A stretch of 64,000 nucleotides of DNA from Prunella strophiata (GCA_036583965.1 JAZBQD010000019.1:20587085-20651084); one strand, 5' to 3'. Shown: positions 23,601-38,429, numbered from the stretch's first letter. Made by a program: numbers and translations. The notes: a model not told the origin generated them from the letters alone.

Positions 23601-26328
23601 ATGTTACAAGGTGTTTCTGCAGTCTCCTAGACAGTAACTATCATATTTACTGTGATTTAAGATAGAAAGTTCAATTCGCAGCTTTTCAGAGCTAATTTGC
23701 TAATTTCAAAACTGGGAGCAAATGTGTGTTAATCTGTATTCCTCTGTAGCAAAGGGCCATCTAACTCACTGTCCTGTCTCTAATATGGGTAAGGAGTAAA
23801 TTGCTAGGCAAGAGTTTAGGCAAGTATCTGGCAGTGGCTCCTCAAACTATTCTCCCAGCTTCTGGCAAACTGTACCTCAGAAACCTCCTGAACCAAAACT
23901 TGCAATTTTGTTCTGTTTGTCTGGTTAGACGTGTGGGGAGGCTGCTGCTTTTCTGCAGCTAGGAAAGAAACTTCTTCCCTGTTAGATGCATGAAAGGAAT
24001 TACCCTTTGTGAGATACAGAGTGCTCACAAACCTAAAATTCTTTTCAGGCACAAACAAAATTTAATCTGCAGAATAGCAGCCACTGCCTGCACACAACTG
24101 GGCTCTGAAATCAGTTCTCATCTCTGCCTATCTGGAGGTGCTTTCTGGAAGGATCCATGTTTTTTCAAACTTAATGGTTCTGGGAAAGTCCATTGTTTTG
24201 TGGAATATAGGAGGTTTTCTCCTTAACAATTCCTATGACCACTGGAGTGTTGACCTCCTTGTAGCCATGCGTGTGCTACAGGCAGTGGAGAGGTTGTTGC
24301 AGGGAGGGGCTGCTCCTCAGTGAAGGCTGGTGCTGACAGCGGTGTCTGCCGCGGTGCCAGCAGGACTGATGTGGGTGACTCCACAGGGGTTGTTCTTCCA
24401 TTTGTTTCGGCACTGAAACAATGTCACAGCAGGATGCTGGAAGCTACATGGGGGATGAGATGTAAAAGCCTACTTTTCAATGCTCCATTACTCTATTTAG
24501 TGTTTGCTTGCCTTCTCTATTGTGTATTTGATGAAGTTTTAATTATTATTTATTATATTGTTAATGCTACATGCCAAACACTGTGGATGCAATGGAGATG
24601 GTTGGTAAATAAAATAATTAGTATTATGCTCGAGAATAATGGCCCCTTGCACAGTGAAGGGCATGAGTGAGCTGGTACTTCTGCAAGATGTTTTACTATT
24701 CATGGTCATTCTGTACCTTTTCTTCCTACATGCCAAGTCTGTAATTAAACCTTCCCTCTTGTTTCTCATGATAGATAAGGAGTGATATCTACTTTGAATT
24801 TTCATTTTAATTTCCAGGTATGAAGAGTGTCTTGGCCAAAGCTGCAGCCTTGTAGCTGAACCAGAAAGAGTCCTGGTCCCCAGTCTCGTTGCATTATCTG
24901 AAAGACTCTGAAGTAATCTATTTAGATATTTATGGGTAAAGGTCTTTATCTGCACTAAAAATGACATTAAATAATCTAACAAGTTGTCTTTGTTAGTAGG
25001 CTAAACAGAAAAAGAGCACAGTGGTGCTTTTTTCATCACAAAATGTAAGATATCATAGTACTCTCCAGTTTTGAATTTTTTGAAACTGCCAGGAGCCTTG
25101 AATTGTGTCTGTAGATTCTGCTTTGCTCAGTTTGTGTAAGTGAGCAATTGAGAGTAACAGCCATGTCAAGCACAGAGGAGAATTAGATATCAGTTGAGGG
25201 AATAAATCAACACAGGAAGACCTTGAAAGCAAATGCATGAGTTATGGGAGGGAAAAAAAAAAACTACTTCAAAAGGCAGGAGCCTGTGATTGTTTACAGC
25301 TGTCAGGAAACATCGATACTGCTCCCAACCTTCTTTGCTATTTAAGGAAAGAAAAGAAATATGAAGAATTTAATTTTAGTTATGTAAAATAACATGCCAG
25401 GGAAGTAGGCCATGCCAGGGCCGACTCTGTATCTAATATTTCACATAATTTGCTTGCTGTCCTGGCTGAGAGCTGCTGTACATGCCTGTCATGTGACCTG
25501 CAGTTCCCCAAGGCTTTGGGATTATTCAGGTTTGTGCCATAGTTCTCTGCTGCTATTGCTTTAAACCTGATTAATGAATTGGAAGTTGAGTTGATTTAGT
25601 ACTTCAGATACCGGCATAAAATTAATGGTTGCAGAAACTTGTTGAGGTTTTTTTTTTTTCAGTAAATATTGCCTTATTCTCCCTGTTGTCTTTGAAGAAA
25701 GGCAGAGAAGAACAGTAGGTTAAAATTCAATATAGCTGTTTCATTAAGCTCTGGAAACTCAGATGCCAATGAGGGGACAGAAATTGAGTGTAAATTACCC
25801 CTCCCAAAAATATTTCCAGGCACTGTTGGAAGCAGGTACTTCAGCTGCAAAGACATGTAAAATTGCTTCTCTTTTTTTTACCTTCCAGCTAGGAAAGTGT
25901 TCTCTCCCCACTTAACAACAGCAGCAGCAAAAAAATACAAACAAAAAAAAAAAATCAAGGGAATGATCAAGGTCTGCCCAAGTAAGAGCAAATACCTTTC
26001 CTATCCTCCTTGGGGCTGCCTGGCATGACTGTAATCAAGTGTCCCACTCCCCTGGTACAGCCTGAGAACAGGAAGGGTGCCTGGGGAGGCAGCACACCCC
26101 TGCTGCTATGCCAAAGTGCTACAGAGCACTACTGTGTTTGCTGTGCCCCCAGCTCAGAGAGGAAGTTTTGTTTCATCTGTTCTGGCAACTTCACAGTTTC
26201 CTTTGTAAGCTCCTGAAACTGAGCTGTAGTTGTGTCACATGAGATGCAAAGGGCAGGAGAAACTGGGTTGGGATCAACAGCACAAAAATCTGAAAACACA
26301 AGTAAATCTAAAGCACTACCAAGCATTT
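23601..26328. other. Intergenic, no gene seen
   Basis: Short CpG-containing stretches occur near 24260-24370, and A-rich tracts occur near 25250 and 25930. A 147-codon antisense frame at 24539-24982 has no recognisable domain. Confidence 0.5.
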
Positions 26329-26370
26329 AAATCATAGGATCACTGAAGATTGGAAAAAATCCTGCCCTTT
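26329..26370 (-). mobile_element. Short CR1 3'-end relic
   Basis: AATCATAGGATCACTGAAGA followed by TTGGAAAAAATCCTGCC resembles the reverse-complemented CR1 terminus. It is very short, so the call is tentative. Confidence 0.45.
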
Positions 26371-28595
26371 GTATAGGTGCAGCAGATGAAAATCAGCAGT
26401 CAGAAAAGAAAAGCTGCTCCAAGGAGCACCAAAAGTGTGCCATTGGGATAAAGTACCAAGAAGCCCATTGACCTCCTCCTGGGAAAGCTGTCCTAAACCT
26501 ACCCTACAATGATGCAGGCAAGGACAGGAAACTACAAAGCTACTGCCTCTGGAAAACAAATACCCTTTTCTAACCCTTTCTACCCTTGCCTCTCCCTGTT
26601 GATGGAAGAAAAAGGCAACAGAGTGTGTGTAAAGTTCTTTGTGGTGCAGATTAATAAAAAGGCTACATTACTGGGTCAGACCCTGTGTTGGTTTTCAAGG
26701 ATAGTGGTATGGATTTTAGAGCTTCAGGTTACTGATAGCACAGTATTAATATGTTGTAAATCTTGGGTTTGTCATACAGATTTAGCACATCTAGTGAATG
26801 GAACTAAACAAACCCAGATAATCCCATGGGTTTATGTGGGACGATGTCTCAGCTTCAGATGTTTCAAACTCTGGGTGTTCATTTCCTTTAATATGGTCTC
26901 CAAAGGTCTGCAGTTCAAAGGCAAAAAAAAAAAGCTGAGCATTTGCAGTTAAATAACACTTTGTCCTGTTTATTGTATTAGTGATGGTAATCCAGGTGCT
27001 TGTATCATTCTTTCTATCAGAGTCTGACACTTGTATGTCTATTGTTGGACTGGCTGATAGTTACAAAAGGCTCTTGCTTCAGTCATTGCTTGAAACACTG
27101 GAATGAAGCCTGGCCCTCTTGGACATTTTAAGTAGCTGGTTTATTTGTCTTTCCAAAGCAATTTATCTAAATAGGCCAACACAATCAAATTACATGGGAT
27201 TCTAAATACATTCTACTGCCCAGTCTGACATCTTAATTAGAACTTTTTAAAAGTAATGATTACCTTTTGGCTCCCAAAATTTCACTAACCTCTCCTAAAT
27301 ATTGGCCAGTGAATATCACTAGCAGCCACATAAAGCTATTTGTTTTTTAAAGTTGATCAGACTTTCCATTGGCACATATCCTGGCCAAAAAAAAAACCCA
27401 AAAAAAACCCAAAAAGAGCTGCGAAGAAAAAAATACAATTTCTGCTACTTCAAAAACACAAAACCAGGGAATAACTGATAGTTCCAGTTGTAACCTTGAT
27501 CTTGCATAAAACCTTTTTTATCCACCTTTGTCTGCTTTATAAAAACATTTATTTTCCAATATAGTGTAACATGCTTGTGTTGCACAATATTGTGAATAAT
27601 TTAAAATACCACAATGATTGCATTGGCTTTCCCATGCTGCTTCCAAATTTTTTTGCCACAGGGACTGTGTAAATGGAGCTATTTCTGTTAAGTGTCATTT
27701 TGAGTTTTTCTATATTCATTTATAAATTACCCCATGTGTCTCAAAGTGGATTATTGTCTGTGAATGTAGGAGAATAAATATCTACTCAGAGAGAGTCTTT
27801 GGAGTGCATGAAGGACAAACAGCATCAGAGCTCGGAGATGAAGATTTAACAAGACGCTCGCTAGCATTACAACTTCCTTTAATTTTCTGTTATTAAAGTG
27901 AAATAAGTTTTAGGCACTTGACTCTGCATTCAAGAAGTTTGTAAACTAATTTACACCAATCTTTCAAATAAAACAAACGTTGCCACCCCACCCCTCCCGA
28001 ATTTCAGTTGTCAGAATTGCAAATGGTTCCCTTAGTATTTTTCAGGTGCTTGTCTAGATACTGAACTGGAGAGATTGATGCTTTATTTTAAGACAATTAT
28101 ACCTGACCACAACTTACATCAAAACTCCACTAGTGAAAGTAAAATGAGTATAGTTTTCTAGAGATTAAAATAAATTTGTTAAATATTAGTTCAGTTATCA
28201 GTTTTGGTGCATAAGAACAAGCTCCATTCAATGGAAATTAGAAGTTTTCATTCCACATGCCAAATGCAAAGCAGCCTCTGAGAGACACCAGCAGCAGGAA
28301 CTGAGCCTTGAGATAACTTCAAACCATATTCATGACCACTTTCATTCTAAGTGACCAAAATGAACTTAGTCTGACATGAAATTCCATAAAAAGCAGAAAG
28401 CTGAGATGTTTGAGCTTCACAGCACCCTACTTTGATCTACCCATCCACTTGTGTTGTTTGCTGATGCAGACAGCCTTAGTGACTTTGTGAAGTTTCAGCT
28501 TTCTTTGTTTAAAGTAGTTGACAGTATTTACTGTTTTCTTGAATATCACTTTCACTTCCACAGGTATATGGTACTGTCCATTTACAAACTCTCTG
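26371..28595. other. Intergenic, no gene seen
   Basis: The stretch 27560-27900 has the look of a conserved non-coding element (complex AT-rich sequence without repeats), but conservation cannot be tested here. A-rich low-complexity sequence lies at 27385-27415. Confidence 0.4.
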
Positions 28596-29668
28596 AAGAA
28601 AAATGGCTGGATAACATGGATATGATGTGTGAGCAGCTGGATCCCAGGTTGGGCCCAAAGGTTACAGTGAATGGGGTGATATCAGAGTGGTGACTGGTCA
28701 CTAGTGGAGTTCCACAGGGCTCTGTCCTTGGCCCTGTGCTCTGCAACATCTTTCTAAATGACTTGGATGCACAACTGGAGGAGATAGTAAGCAAGTTCAT
28801 AGATGATACAAAATTGGGAGGAGTCGTTGACTCTCTAGAAGGCAAGGAGGCTCTGCAGAGAGAGATCTCAACAAATCAGAGGGCTGGGCAGTCACCAAAA
28901 TTAAATGGAGTTCAGCAAGGGAAAGTGATGGATTCTGCATCTGGGATGGAGCAACCCTGGATGTACAGACAGACTGGGGAATGAGAGACTGGAGGGCAGC
29001 ACCATGGATCCTGGTCACTGGCAAGCTGAACCTGAGCCAGCAGTGCCCTGGCAGCCAGGAGGCCCAGCCCTGTCCTGGGGTGCATCAGGCACAGCATGGC
29101 CAGCCAGGCAAGGGAGGGGATTGTCCTGCTCTGCTCTGCTCTGCACTGGGGCAGCCTCACCTCGAGTGCTGGGGGCAGCTTTGGGTGCCACAATATAAGA
29201 AGGACATTGAACTATGAGCATCCAAAAGAGTGTGACAATGGTGAAGGGCCTTGAGAAGAAGCTGTATGAGGAGTGGCTGAGGACACTTGATCTGTTCAGC
29301 CTGGGGGAGACTGAGGGGAAACCTCATTGCAGTTACAATTTCCTCACTGAGGGGAAGAGGAGGGGCAGGCACTGATCTCTTCTCTCTGGTGACCAGTGAC
29401 AGGACCTGAGGGAATGGCTTGAAGCTGTGCTGAAGAAGGTTTAGATTGGGTAATTAGATAAAGATTCTTCACCCAGAGGGTGGCTGGGCACTGGAAGAGG
29501 CTGTCCCAGGGAAGTGGTCACAGCACCAAGCCTGAAAGAGCTCAAGAGACATTTGGACAGTACTCTTGGGCATGTGATGTGATTCTTGGGGATGGTGCTG
29601 TGCTGGACTAGGACTTTTCCTCAATGCATTGCTTCCAACTCAGAATATTCAGTGATTCTGTAATTCTG
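28596..29668 (+). mobile_element. CR1 LINE, 5'-truncated, with reverse-transcriptase remnant
   Basis: The 5' part encodes the end of the CR1 reverse transcriptase. [20 protein letters not shown] is followed by [10 protein letters not shown], where IDD stands in place of the usual ADD. Stops (for example after VNGVISEW at 28691) and frame breaks make it non-functional. The 3' part carries the CR1 non-coding tail (GGCTGTCCCAGGGAAGTGG region), with a final GTGATTCTGTAATTCTGAG that matches the degenerate ATTCTATG terminus. This is a typical dead, 5'-truncated avian CR1. Confidence 0.9.
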
Positions 29669-32600
29669 AGAAAATAATGAGCTTCAGAAGTTTGACACTG
29701 TGTGTGTAGAGACCATAATACAAGTCAGCTACTATATTCCTTATCTGCTTGTTGCAATTCTGTGGGCATACTAGTTTTATTACACTGAAGATTCATGCTA
29801 TATTTCCATTATTACAGCTGGCATTATGTCTAGTATTTTCCATTAAAATTTCAGATTATTCTGCAGTTTAAGACAGTATGATTTGAATCTTATGATAGAT
29901 TATACAACATACAGAAGAAAAAAAAGTCAGTACCATGTATCTCTGAGATTTCTGCCTTGTAGTTTCAGCCAAAAAAGAAACTGGTAAAGAGCCAGCACTC
30001 ACTGATTTGGGCTGAAATGGGTTCTCATCCTGCCTTATTCAGTACAGCCAGTCTTATCTGCTTTGCTCTCTCTGTATGAAGAGAGTAGAGGAATGCAGTC
30101 AAAATCATGGGAATCTGCCGTCCTGAAGCCATTGCTAGTAAAGCATGAGCAAAAATTGACAAAGAGATGGATGGATGGATGGATGGATGGATGGATGGAT
30201 GGATGGATGGATGGATGGATGTCCAGCAAGCAGAATAAAACTATCAAACACTGAGGAATGCATATAGGAATCTGCATGAAACAGAGCAGAAAGAATTAGA
30301 AGGGTCAGAGACTTGTGAACAGCAAAACTGTTGGCAAGATGGTTGCAAAAGGCTAGTTGAGGAGACCGTGAAATAAGAATTCATCAAATGCAAAGTGAGA
30401 AAATTATGTTAAATGAGAGAAGACAGAGGATGTGTGAGGGCAGAAATTCAGCTTAATCACCTGAGAATGTCTGCTCTCTGTACATCCATTGTCTTGTGTT
30501 TGTACAGTAGTTCTAGAAGCTGTGCTTCTTGCTAAGGAAATTGGAGCCAGTTGAGAGTTCTAGGAGAGAAATTTAGAGATGAAAACAATGATACCAAAAT
30601 GAGAAGTTCTTCCTAATGCCAAGAAAATATTGTGAGACAACAATAGAAAAAACTTTACATTATCAGTGATAGAAAAGGGAGTAAAGTAATAGAGCTAAAA
30701 AATAGAGTGAAAATTGAAATTGAGTAAGATGCAGAGAAAAAAGAAGGAAGAGATTTAAGATCTAATATAATACGTGACCCAATACAGTATCTCAGTCAAA
30801 AACCAAACAGAGCATGCTGAAATCAATGAGATGAGTTAAGGAAGAAGTATTGATTTTATTAGGAAGAGGAAAAAGAACAAATAGATTTTTATTTATCTTC
30901 CTAAAAGAGTGAAAAGTCAAGTACGCTGAGGTATTAAAAAACCACTGCAAACATGATTTTGTTTATTGGCAAACAGGTAAGTGATAATGCAAGATTATGA
31001 CTAATAGATCAAACGAGTTTGCTGTTTATGAAAGCTTTGTGAGAAACAACAACCAGAGCTGTCCTGGACATGAAAACCTAACTGTTTTGCACACTAAAAT
31101 ACCTTCTCTTGTGCTCCTGAATGAGCCAACCTTCTTCAGAAACACTCAAAATAAAGGACAATGCTTTGCTAGCCAGCATAACAGGATTTTCGACTTATCC
31201 AGGGTATATATAGTCTGTACTTCTGCAGCAGGAATTCCTCCCAAGCAAGGTAACTCAAAGCTTGTCTTAGTTTCCTTTCTGAGTAGAACAGCCTTGCCCA
31301 CAGAACAGCTGTTGAGTTGCTGGTAAAAGAAGAGCAGCATTTATTAACTGAATAGTTCATCTTTAATGGCATACTTTAAGGAAAAAATAGGACAGGGTCA
31401 AAACTTTAGACAGTTGAAGCATACCAATTTTCACAGCAGAGAATGTGGAAGAGAAGAAAACAGTATTCTTCCAAGCATTAAAGATTTTTTTTTGTTTAAA
31501 CATTTTCTTTGGGAATTGCAAATACTTTTGGAATTTTGTCAGCTTAATCTAACCAAGCAGTGGATGCTTGCACAGGTACTAAATAAACACTGTGCTGGAG
31601 ATAACTGCACATTTTTAGCACCAGTAAGCACAAAGAATTAGAATTTCCAAGCTGAACAAATGTTAGTTTTCCAGTTGAGTGAATAAAACCTGATGTGCTT
31701 AATCCAAACTGATTAGACAGTACTTGAGCTTGTACTTTGTATAAATTCTTTATTAAGGTGTTTCTGCTAGCAAATGTTTTAAATATCCACTAGTTTTTTT
31801 GTGAGATGCTGGACAATAACTTGACATTTGAAAAGAAGGGAGAGAAGTCTAGGAAATCTAGGTAGAAAGCAGAACTTCCGCTCTTAAACAAAATTAGAAA
31901 TTAAATGAGTTAGAAACTTAAACCCTCTGCAATCAAAAGGAAAGCAAGATAGACATCAAAGTTCAGTTTTGGGATGTCACATTAGGGTGAAATCCCATCA
32001 CAGTAAAGTACATTCCAAAATTAGCATCAATTTCAGGAAGGACAAGCAACTAGGATTCTCTTTCTTTATCTTGACTGTACCTACTTGAGCCACTGAGGAG
32101 CCTTTCAATCCTCAGTCTTTTGATTTGTGTAAGTCAGTGAGAATGAACCCTGAATGTTCTTGTCTGCAGGATCTAGTGCATCAGGTTCCATCTTTGACCA
32201 TACAGGCAGGATTTTGGAAGTCTCACAAGGATAACATTAAATTCAGTTTTTCATGCTGCATCCTAGAAGCTATTGTCAAATTATGAGATTCTTTTCTCTT
32301 CAAATTTTGGCTATCTTAAAAACTCCACTGTTGTTGACCCTGAAACCTTCCAAAATTCAGACATATCGTCACAGTTCCATTCTTGCTGATCACTCTACAA
32401 TATTAATATACCTCTTCATTTTATGTTTTTTAAAAAGCCCAGTAAAAAAAATTCACAGCTCTAGGTAACTAATATCTATAGTGGAATGGTCAATCCTTTA
32501 GGATGAGTGACTCAGTTTGCAGAAGTGGTGTAGTTGACTTTAGATGCCTTCACATAATATTAGCAAAACTTTAATTCATTATTCATAGCTTGAGGTATTC

Positions 32601-35600
32601 TGAATATTGTTATCAGTTCTGCTTCATGTTTGGACTGCAGTATACATGGCAGGGTTTTTTTGCCTTATGGAGTAGTTAGTTTTGAGAAGGACACTGAAGG
32701 TGGTTGAAAAAATGGCTGCATATGGTTTGAATCAGAAACAGCCATCTGAAGGGAGAAGTAATAAGCAAATCAGCCAGCCAGCTAAACAACAGAATAAAAT
32801 TCCTGCTAATTCTTTGGCACAGAAGTGCCCTCCCAGTGCCCCAAAGCATCTGGGAAATGAGTATGACATTCAAAGCCTGACAGATGGTGAGAGCATCCTG
32901 CATGTGCTCAGACCATGCCAACTGAGGATACCTGGTCTTTCATGGTCTGAATTGCACTTGAATGCAAAAAAAATTTCAATCTTCTTAAAATTGAGACCAT
33001 CTAGATGAAAACAGTGTCTGGTAAATCTGGTTTTGATGAGAAACAGAACAGGTTAGATATTGGAACAGAACACTAGAGGCTCCAGAGTGAAAATTGAAAG
33101 CTTCTCTCTGTGAAACTGGAATGTTTTCTGATTCATACTCTTCCTTAAATGATCTTAGGTTAGCAACTGTGTGTTAGTGAGATATTAACTCTTTCTGAGA
33201 CAGATTTTTAATGGAAGATTCTGCTAGTCCTATTTCTTCTGGAGAGCAAACCAAGGTCCCTTGGGGCAGGAAACAAATTTAAGTGGAGTTCCAATAAGTT
33301 TGGCTCCCTGGACCATGGTTGAATAGGGTAAACAATACATGTCTACACTGAGCAGCCAAGCAGCCTTTCAGATTGCTGGCACCTCCACAAGGTGGGCAGT
33401 CTCCCCTGCAATATTAGTTTAAAATTGGCATAAAACATGTCACTTTCCCATTCTTAGGGACAAAGCTCATATTAAACAAGAGGCTACACTACATATGTAG
33501 CTATTTTGCTCCAAGTTTTTTTAGTTTTTTTGAAAATTGTTTCCAACATTGATGTCTTAGCATGGCAGTTTTCATGTTATTTTTTAACTTTTATCAGTTG
33601 ATGATTTTGCTTGGTTGGTTGGGGGTTTTGGATAACGTTTTATTTTTCTGAATTTACTAATTATGAGTATCATCTTTCTACTTGGCCATGTGGGTATAAT
33701 TTTACTCTGTCATAAGGCTTCCTAATAGTCAGTGTGCATTCACCATGTGCCTCTTTAGGCACCTTTGGATAGACACCATAGTGCTTGAAAGGTTCTACCT
33801 CTCTTAGATGCTCCTTCCAGCTGTTTTTAAAAGAAAAATTCTTGGTCTTTTGTGGTTTTTTACTTTTGAAAGAGAATGCAATTGTGTAGATTTTTTAATT
33901 TGTTTTCTTGTGTTTTCTTTGGTGGGTGTTTTTTTCTGTTTCATGGATACTGAATGTAATCATGTTAAGGCTGATGCTACAACTCTTTAATTATAAAGAT
34001 TTTAAACAGTGGTTCTGAGCATTACTCAGCAGCAACTGAAGGGCATCTTCTGTTTTGGGATCCTTAATCACTCCCCCATTAACCATTTGTGGATTGTATG
34101 TCTGAATATAGGACCAGTGTCAGAAGTGTGATATCCATTCCATAGACATGGAGTGTGTTCAAGTCTAGAGCTGGCCCTTGCAAACATGAGCAGTTGTTGC
34201 TGTTGAGGCAGCAATTGACACTTCTTTCAAAGAGCTGAACTGTCATTTGCAGTTCATAGGTGATGCAACTCCATATTTATAGGAATACAGAGCTTTGCTT
34301 CAAGCTATAGATACAGAAAAGATAGACTTAAAAATTTCTTTAACCTTGAAAAAATAATTGGTGAGCACTTCTGATTTCTATTCCCAATCCTACCTTTGAA
34401 AGCTTGAGTACTTTACATCAGCTCTGTCATCAAAATCACTGGTATGGATTGCTGTAAAAATCAGGCCACCTTCTGAACATTACAAAGTCAACACTGAACA
34501 TGAAAAGGTTGTAAGTTAAGAAGCAAATGTTCCTTTCCCATTATTATAATTTCTTATTGGTTTTAATCTGAAAATATGATACATTTCCCTTCTAGTGTGT
34601 GTACCTTTTTTCTAAATTGCATTTACTTTCTTTACAGAAAGTTTATGGAACTGTAACAGCTTTTAACTATCTCTTTTAGTTAAAAGGGCCTTTTAGTTAA
34701 AACATGCCTTTTAAAGACATGTGTCCTCTGTCCATGTGTACTTTTCAGCACAAATTTGGGAACTAGAGGTGTCATCATGGCCAATGGCCTTGCCTGAGCA
34801 AGTTATACTCAACATCACCAGGTTTGCATCAATAGAGCAACTAAAAAATTTGATATTTGACTGATTCTGCCACAATCAAGATTGCAGGCTGAATAGGGCA
34901 ATCAAATAGAATGAAAAATCATCGCTGATAACTCTCAACTAAGATGAAGAGGTTTTGGTAGGGTGCACAGATATTGTTTTATATTCCGTGCAGAACATGT
35001 CCTAAGTACTTTAGGTAACACTTTTCTACTTTCTTCTAGTACAATTTACTTTTAAGATCAGAAAAAAAAATTACTTCAATAATTTTGTAACAGAAAAAGT
35101 GAAAACTCAGAGTCAATGGGGCTAATATTAGTGTGGCAGAATCTGGATAGTTTTGTTTGCATTCTGCAGAAGAACTTGGTATTGCAGCTTTTGCTATCCA
35201 GATGTATTTCTAATGAACAAGAGTCTGGAGACCAGTCTCTCCTCTTCATTTTCTTTGTCTGGAGAAGCTTTAAATGAAATTACAACCTTCTTTCTGTAAC
35301 TTCTGGGCAGCCTCCATTACCTTATATACTACCTAAGCTCAAGGCTGAAACAATAGCTGAAACTCTGAAGCTGAAAATAACTTTTACTGTGTAGCTGGTA
35401 GAACACATCCTGCTTATGAGCATTGTGTTTAATTTGCATTGTTTCATACCCTGTAATGGAAAGGAGTCCATAAGATCCTGGAATCTGGACCACAGTGTCT
35501 GCTTCCATTGTTGTAGAATTCAATCCTGTGGAGACAAATGCAGTTGTCATCTTTGCTTTAGTATTAAACAGTTCTCCATAATGACATTTTAGAGCTGCAG

Positions 35601-36280
35601 GCACAGTTTTGAGCTGTGACTGCAAATTGTTACTTGGCTGGTAAAAATCAGTAGGGAGGTGTTAGAGCCATTGTCTGAAGTTTATTTTTGAATGCCTTCC
35701 ATCTAAAAGGCAAGATGCCAATTTCCTTTGGGTTCTTTTTTTTTCTGGGTTTCCCTTGGCTTCCCTAATGGATAACTGTTTTCTGGTGCTAACAAAAATC
35801 TTCAGCATGTCTCTGTTTTGAAGTTTTCATTCTTGTTTAAGACATGGTGTAGGGACTCCAGTAACACATGAGTTTCACATACACAATGATATATTCTGTA
35901 GGAAGGGATCTGATTGAATTTAATGATGAATTTGTGTTGAGGGAAGAAGAACTTATGCTAAATATCTCAGATTTAGCACATGCCTTTAACGTCATGTACC
36001 TGCGGCTGCTATTGATATTTATCCAGGCCTTGACATGACTGATCACAGTTCATTTTTGAATATCACTATTCATTTCTTCCTGAATATTCACAGGGAGCAA
36101 TAGTGCACAGCTGCCCCAGTGGGAGTAATTGACTTTAAATATGAAGTTCACAAAAATATTTTGTCTGGCTGCTTCTCTGTCTTCTCATCTTCTGTGCAGT
36201 ACGTGCTTTCTTAGGCTAAAACTTTTGTAGTGCAATACTACCCGTAGAAAAGATCTGTGTCATGTTGTGAATACAGTCAG
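29669..36280. other. Intergenic, no gene seen
   Basis: Apart from the GATG microsatellite at 30166-30221 I recognise no repeat, exon or RNA gene. Purine-rich A/G sequence dominates 30280-30900. Confidence 0.5.
30166..30221 (+). repeat. Microsatellite (GATG)14
   Basis: There are 56 bp of uninterrupted GATG units. Both strands are open through the array (WMDG and SIHP repeats), which explains the spurious 63- and 80-codon frames overlapping it. Confidence 0.97.
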
Positions 36281-36330
36281 TCCTGGTACTGGCAGAGACC
36301 TCAGAAGGATGTTATAGTCCATATGCTAAA
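36281..36330 (-). mobile_element. Possible CR1 3'-end relic
   Basis: GGCAGAGACCTCAGAAGGAT followed by GTTATAGTCCA resembles the CR1 tail segment 'ttggaagagacctcaggaggtcatctagtccaac'. It is short and diverged. Confidence 0.4.
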
Positions 36331-38429
36331 TACCAATAAAACAATATGTTGATAGCTAGGAATTATTTCCCCTACTATTTAGCCTAAATTTGTTCATAAA
36401 GGAACAAAAAGTTTAGTGTGTTATTTCAACTTTAGGTAAAGAAATACATATATGTCTATATTTGGAACCTTTTGCTCTTTTAAGTAGGAAACACCTTTTC
36501 TTACTAATGCAGTCAGATTGTTTGATAAAGTAATTTTGCTTCCTTGCTTTCACTTTCACCCTGCAGATGTTATTAGGTTCAGTATCAATCTGTCAGCTTA
36601 ACTGCTGTGTGCTAGTAGTGCCCAGTCTGATAAAACATTAATGACTGACATTTATAGTGGCATCCAAGGATTTCAAACTGTCTTCTGCCAAAGATTACTT
36701 TACTAGTCAATCCGTCCTTCATCTCCTTTAACACCTGACAAGGAGTTAAAAACATCAATCAATTACAGAAATTATAGTGTAAGAACATGTGAACAGCCAT
36801 TCCTTGTGTGAGCAGTGAGCTGTATAATTTATCAGCCTGTCCATGACACTGCCCAGCAGAAAAGGCCTGGAGAGGAATGTATTGATTGAACTCTCTATTC
36901 AGTTTCCCTTAAGCAGTGGTTTAGAAACTGCATCCAGAGCACTTTCAACAATGATAATACTTTCCATTCTTATTCCTGAACCCTTTTTATTTATTTATTT
37001 ATGGCTTGATTAATATTGCAATGGATTCCCCATTGTAATGATTTGTTGAGTGAAAAGTGGTTCCTTGGTTTTTTGTGTTAAATCTTCTGCCAGATCAGCC
37101 ATTTTACTTCCCTAGCCTGGGAAGCTGTGAAGAGCAGCAGAACAGGATCTGAAGGATCCTATCCAGATCCCCTTAGCAGAGGGACAGAAGGTCAAGATAC
37201 CAAGAACAGCCATGACTACCAGACTTCATGTACTGCAACATCACTTTAGTGTCAAGGTCCCTTTGTGCTAGCAGTGGTACAGAATTCTGAGAGAGAGTGT
37301 AATGCAAAGAACTGATACTCTAAACAGAAGAAGCTGTCCAAGTGGAATAATGAAAAAACAGGCTTCTCATTCTTTCTGTCTGTTTGGAAAGAGCTAGAAA
37401 GTCACAATTATTGCTGCTGCTGCCTAGACAGTAGGCTGGGAAATACCCTGTTTTCACCATCCTACCACTTGTACTCAACTTTCTTCAGGTACTTTACACC
37501 TTTCCTGCTTGGATTCATATCAGGAAAAGAAGCAGAAGTGATGCAAATGGGGCAAAATGTGAATGGTCAGCGAAGAAGTGGTTCCCTCATATGTCCTGAA
37601 CCTTATTGCACCAGGATCTCTGAGACAGGGATGCTCAGGAACCACCTGCTGCTCCCTGCACAGGGCCACAATTAAAGCAGAACAGAGTCCAAGATGACAA
37701 GTACTGATTGCTACTCAGGGAAGCAGCTGCAATGGGCAGGAGAAGGTAGAGAAAGTTCCAGATGAAGTATTCTATTAAGATTTGTAACTACAACTTGTGC
37801 CCACATCTATTATGGTGATGCTCCCTTGTATAACACTGCTGTCAATAAAGGTGCATTCAGACATTGAATACTAATTTGTGGTGCCAAATATGAAGCTGGG
37901 CTAAAATTTGAAGGAAATGTAAGAACAAACAGTTATCCCAGAATCTGCAGTTCTAAATTTGTTGCATGACTGCACCAATGAATGTCTTAAAACCAAACCA
38001 GAAATAGTACATGTAGACAATGACAAGAGAAGGTAAAAACATGCAATTCCATACTGATACTTCTCCAGAATATTCTCCCAGCAACCAGGAGTCTACACAT
38101 CCCTCTAAAACTTTGATAATTTTTTTCTGTGGGTTGTACATTCCCTTTTTGAACCTGCATGACCTTTGTCTTCTATGGCCAAAGGTTAAACAGCACAGTG
38201 ATCAAGAAGTACTTCCTTCCTTCCTTCCTACTTTTGAATCTAGCCCTTATAATCTTGCTGTTCTCTAGCTGTTATATTGAAAAGTTTGCTAAAAATTCTT
38301 CCACATTTTACTCTTTATCTTTTATACCACTACTATATTTCAGAATAAATGGTCTCAGTTTCTGATTGTGGAACCTTAGTTAATTAGTGTTTTTCTGGCT
38401 TGGGCTCCCTACAATAATACTACATGTCC
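36331..38429. other. Intergenic, no gene seen
   Basis: A short TTTA repeat lies near 36988-37003 and a CTTC repeat near 38213-38228. Nothing else was recognised. Confidence 0.5.

Noticed and set aside
24539..24982. 147-codon open frame on the - strand
   Set aside because: Composition is typical of a chance frame and it ends in low-complexity Asn/Ile; no family recognised.
26509..26952. 147-codon open frame on the + strand
   Set aside because: No domain, no exon-like boundaries, and it ends in a poly-A-derived lysine run.
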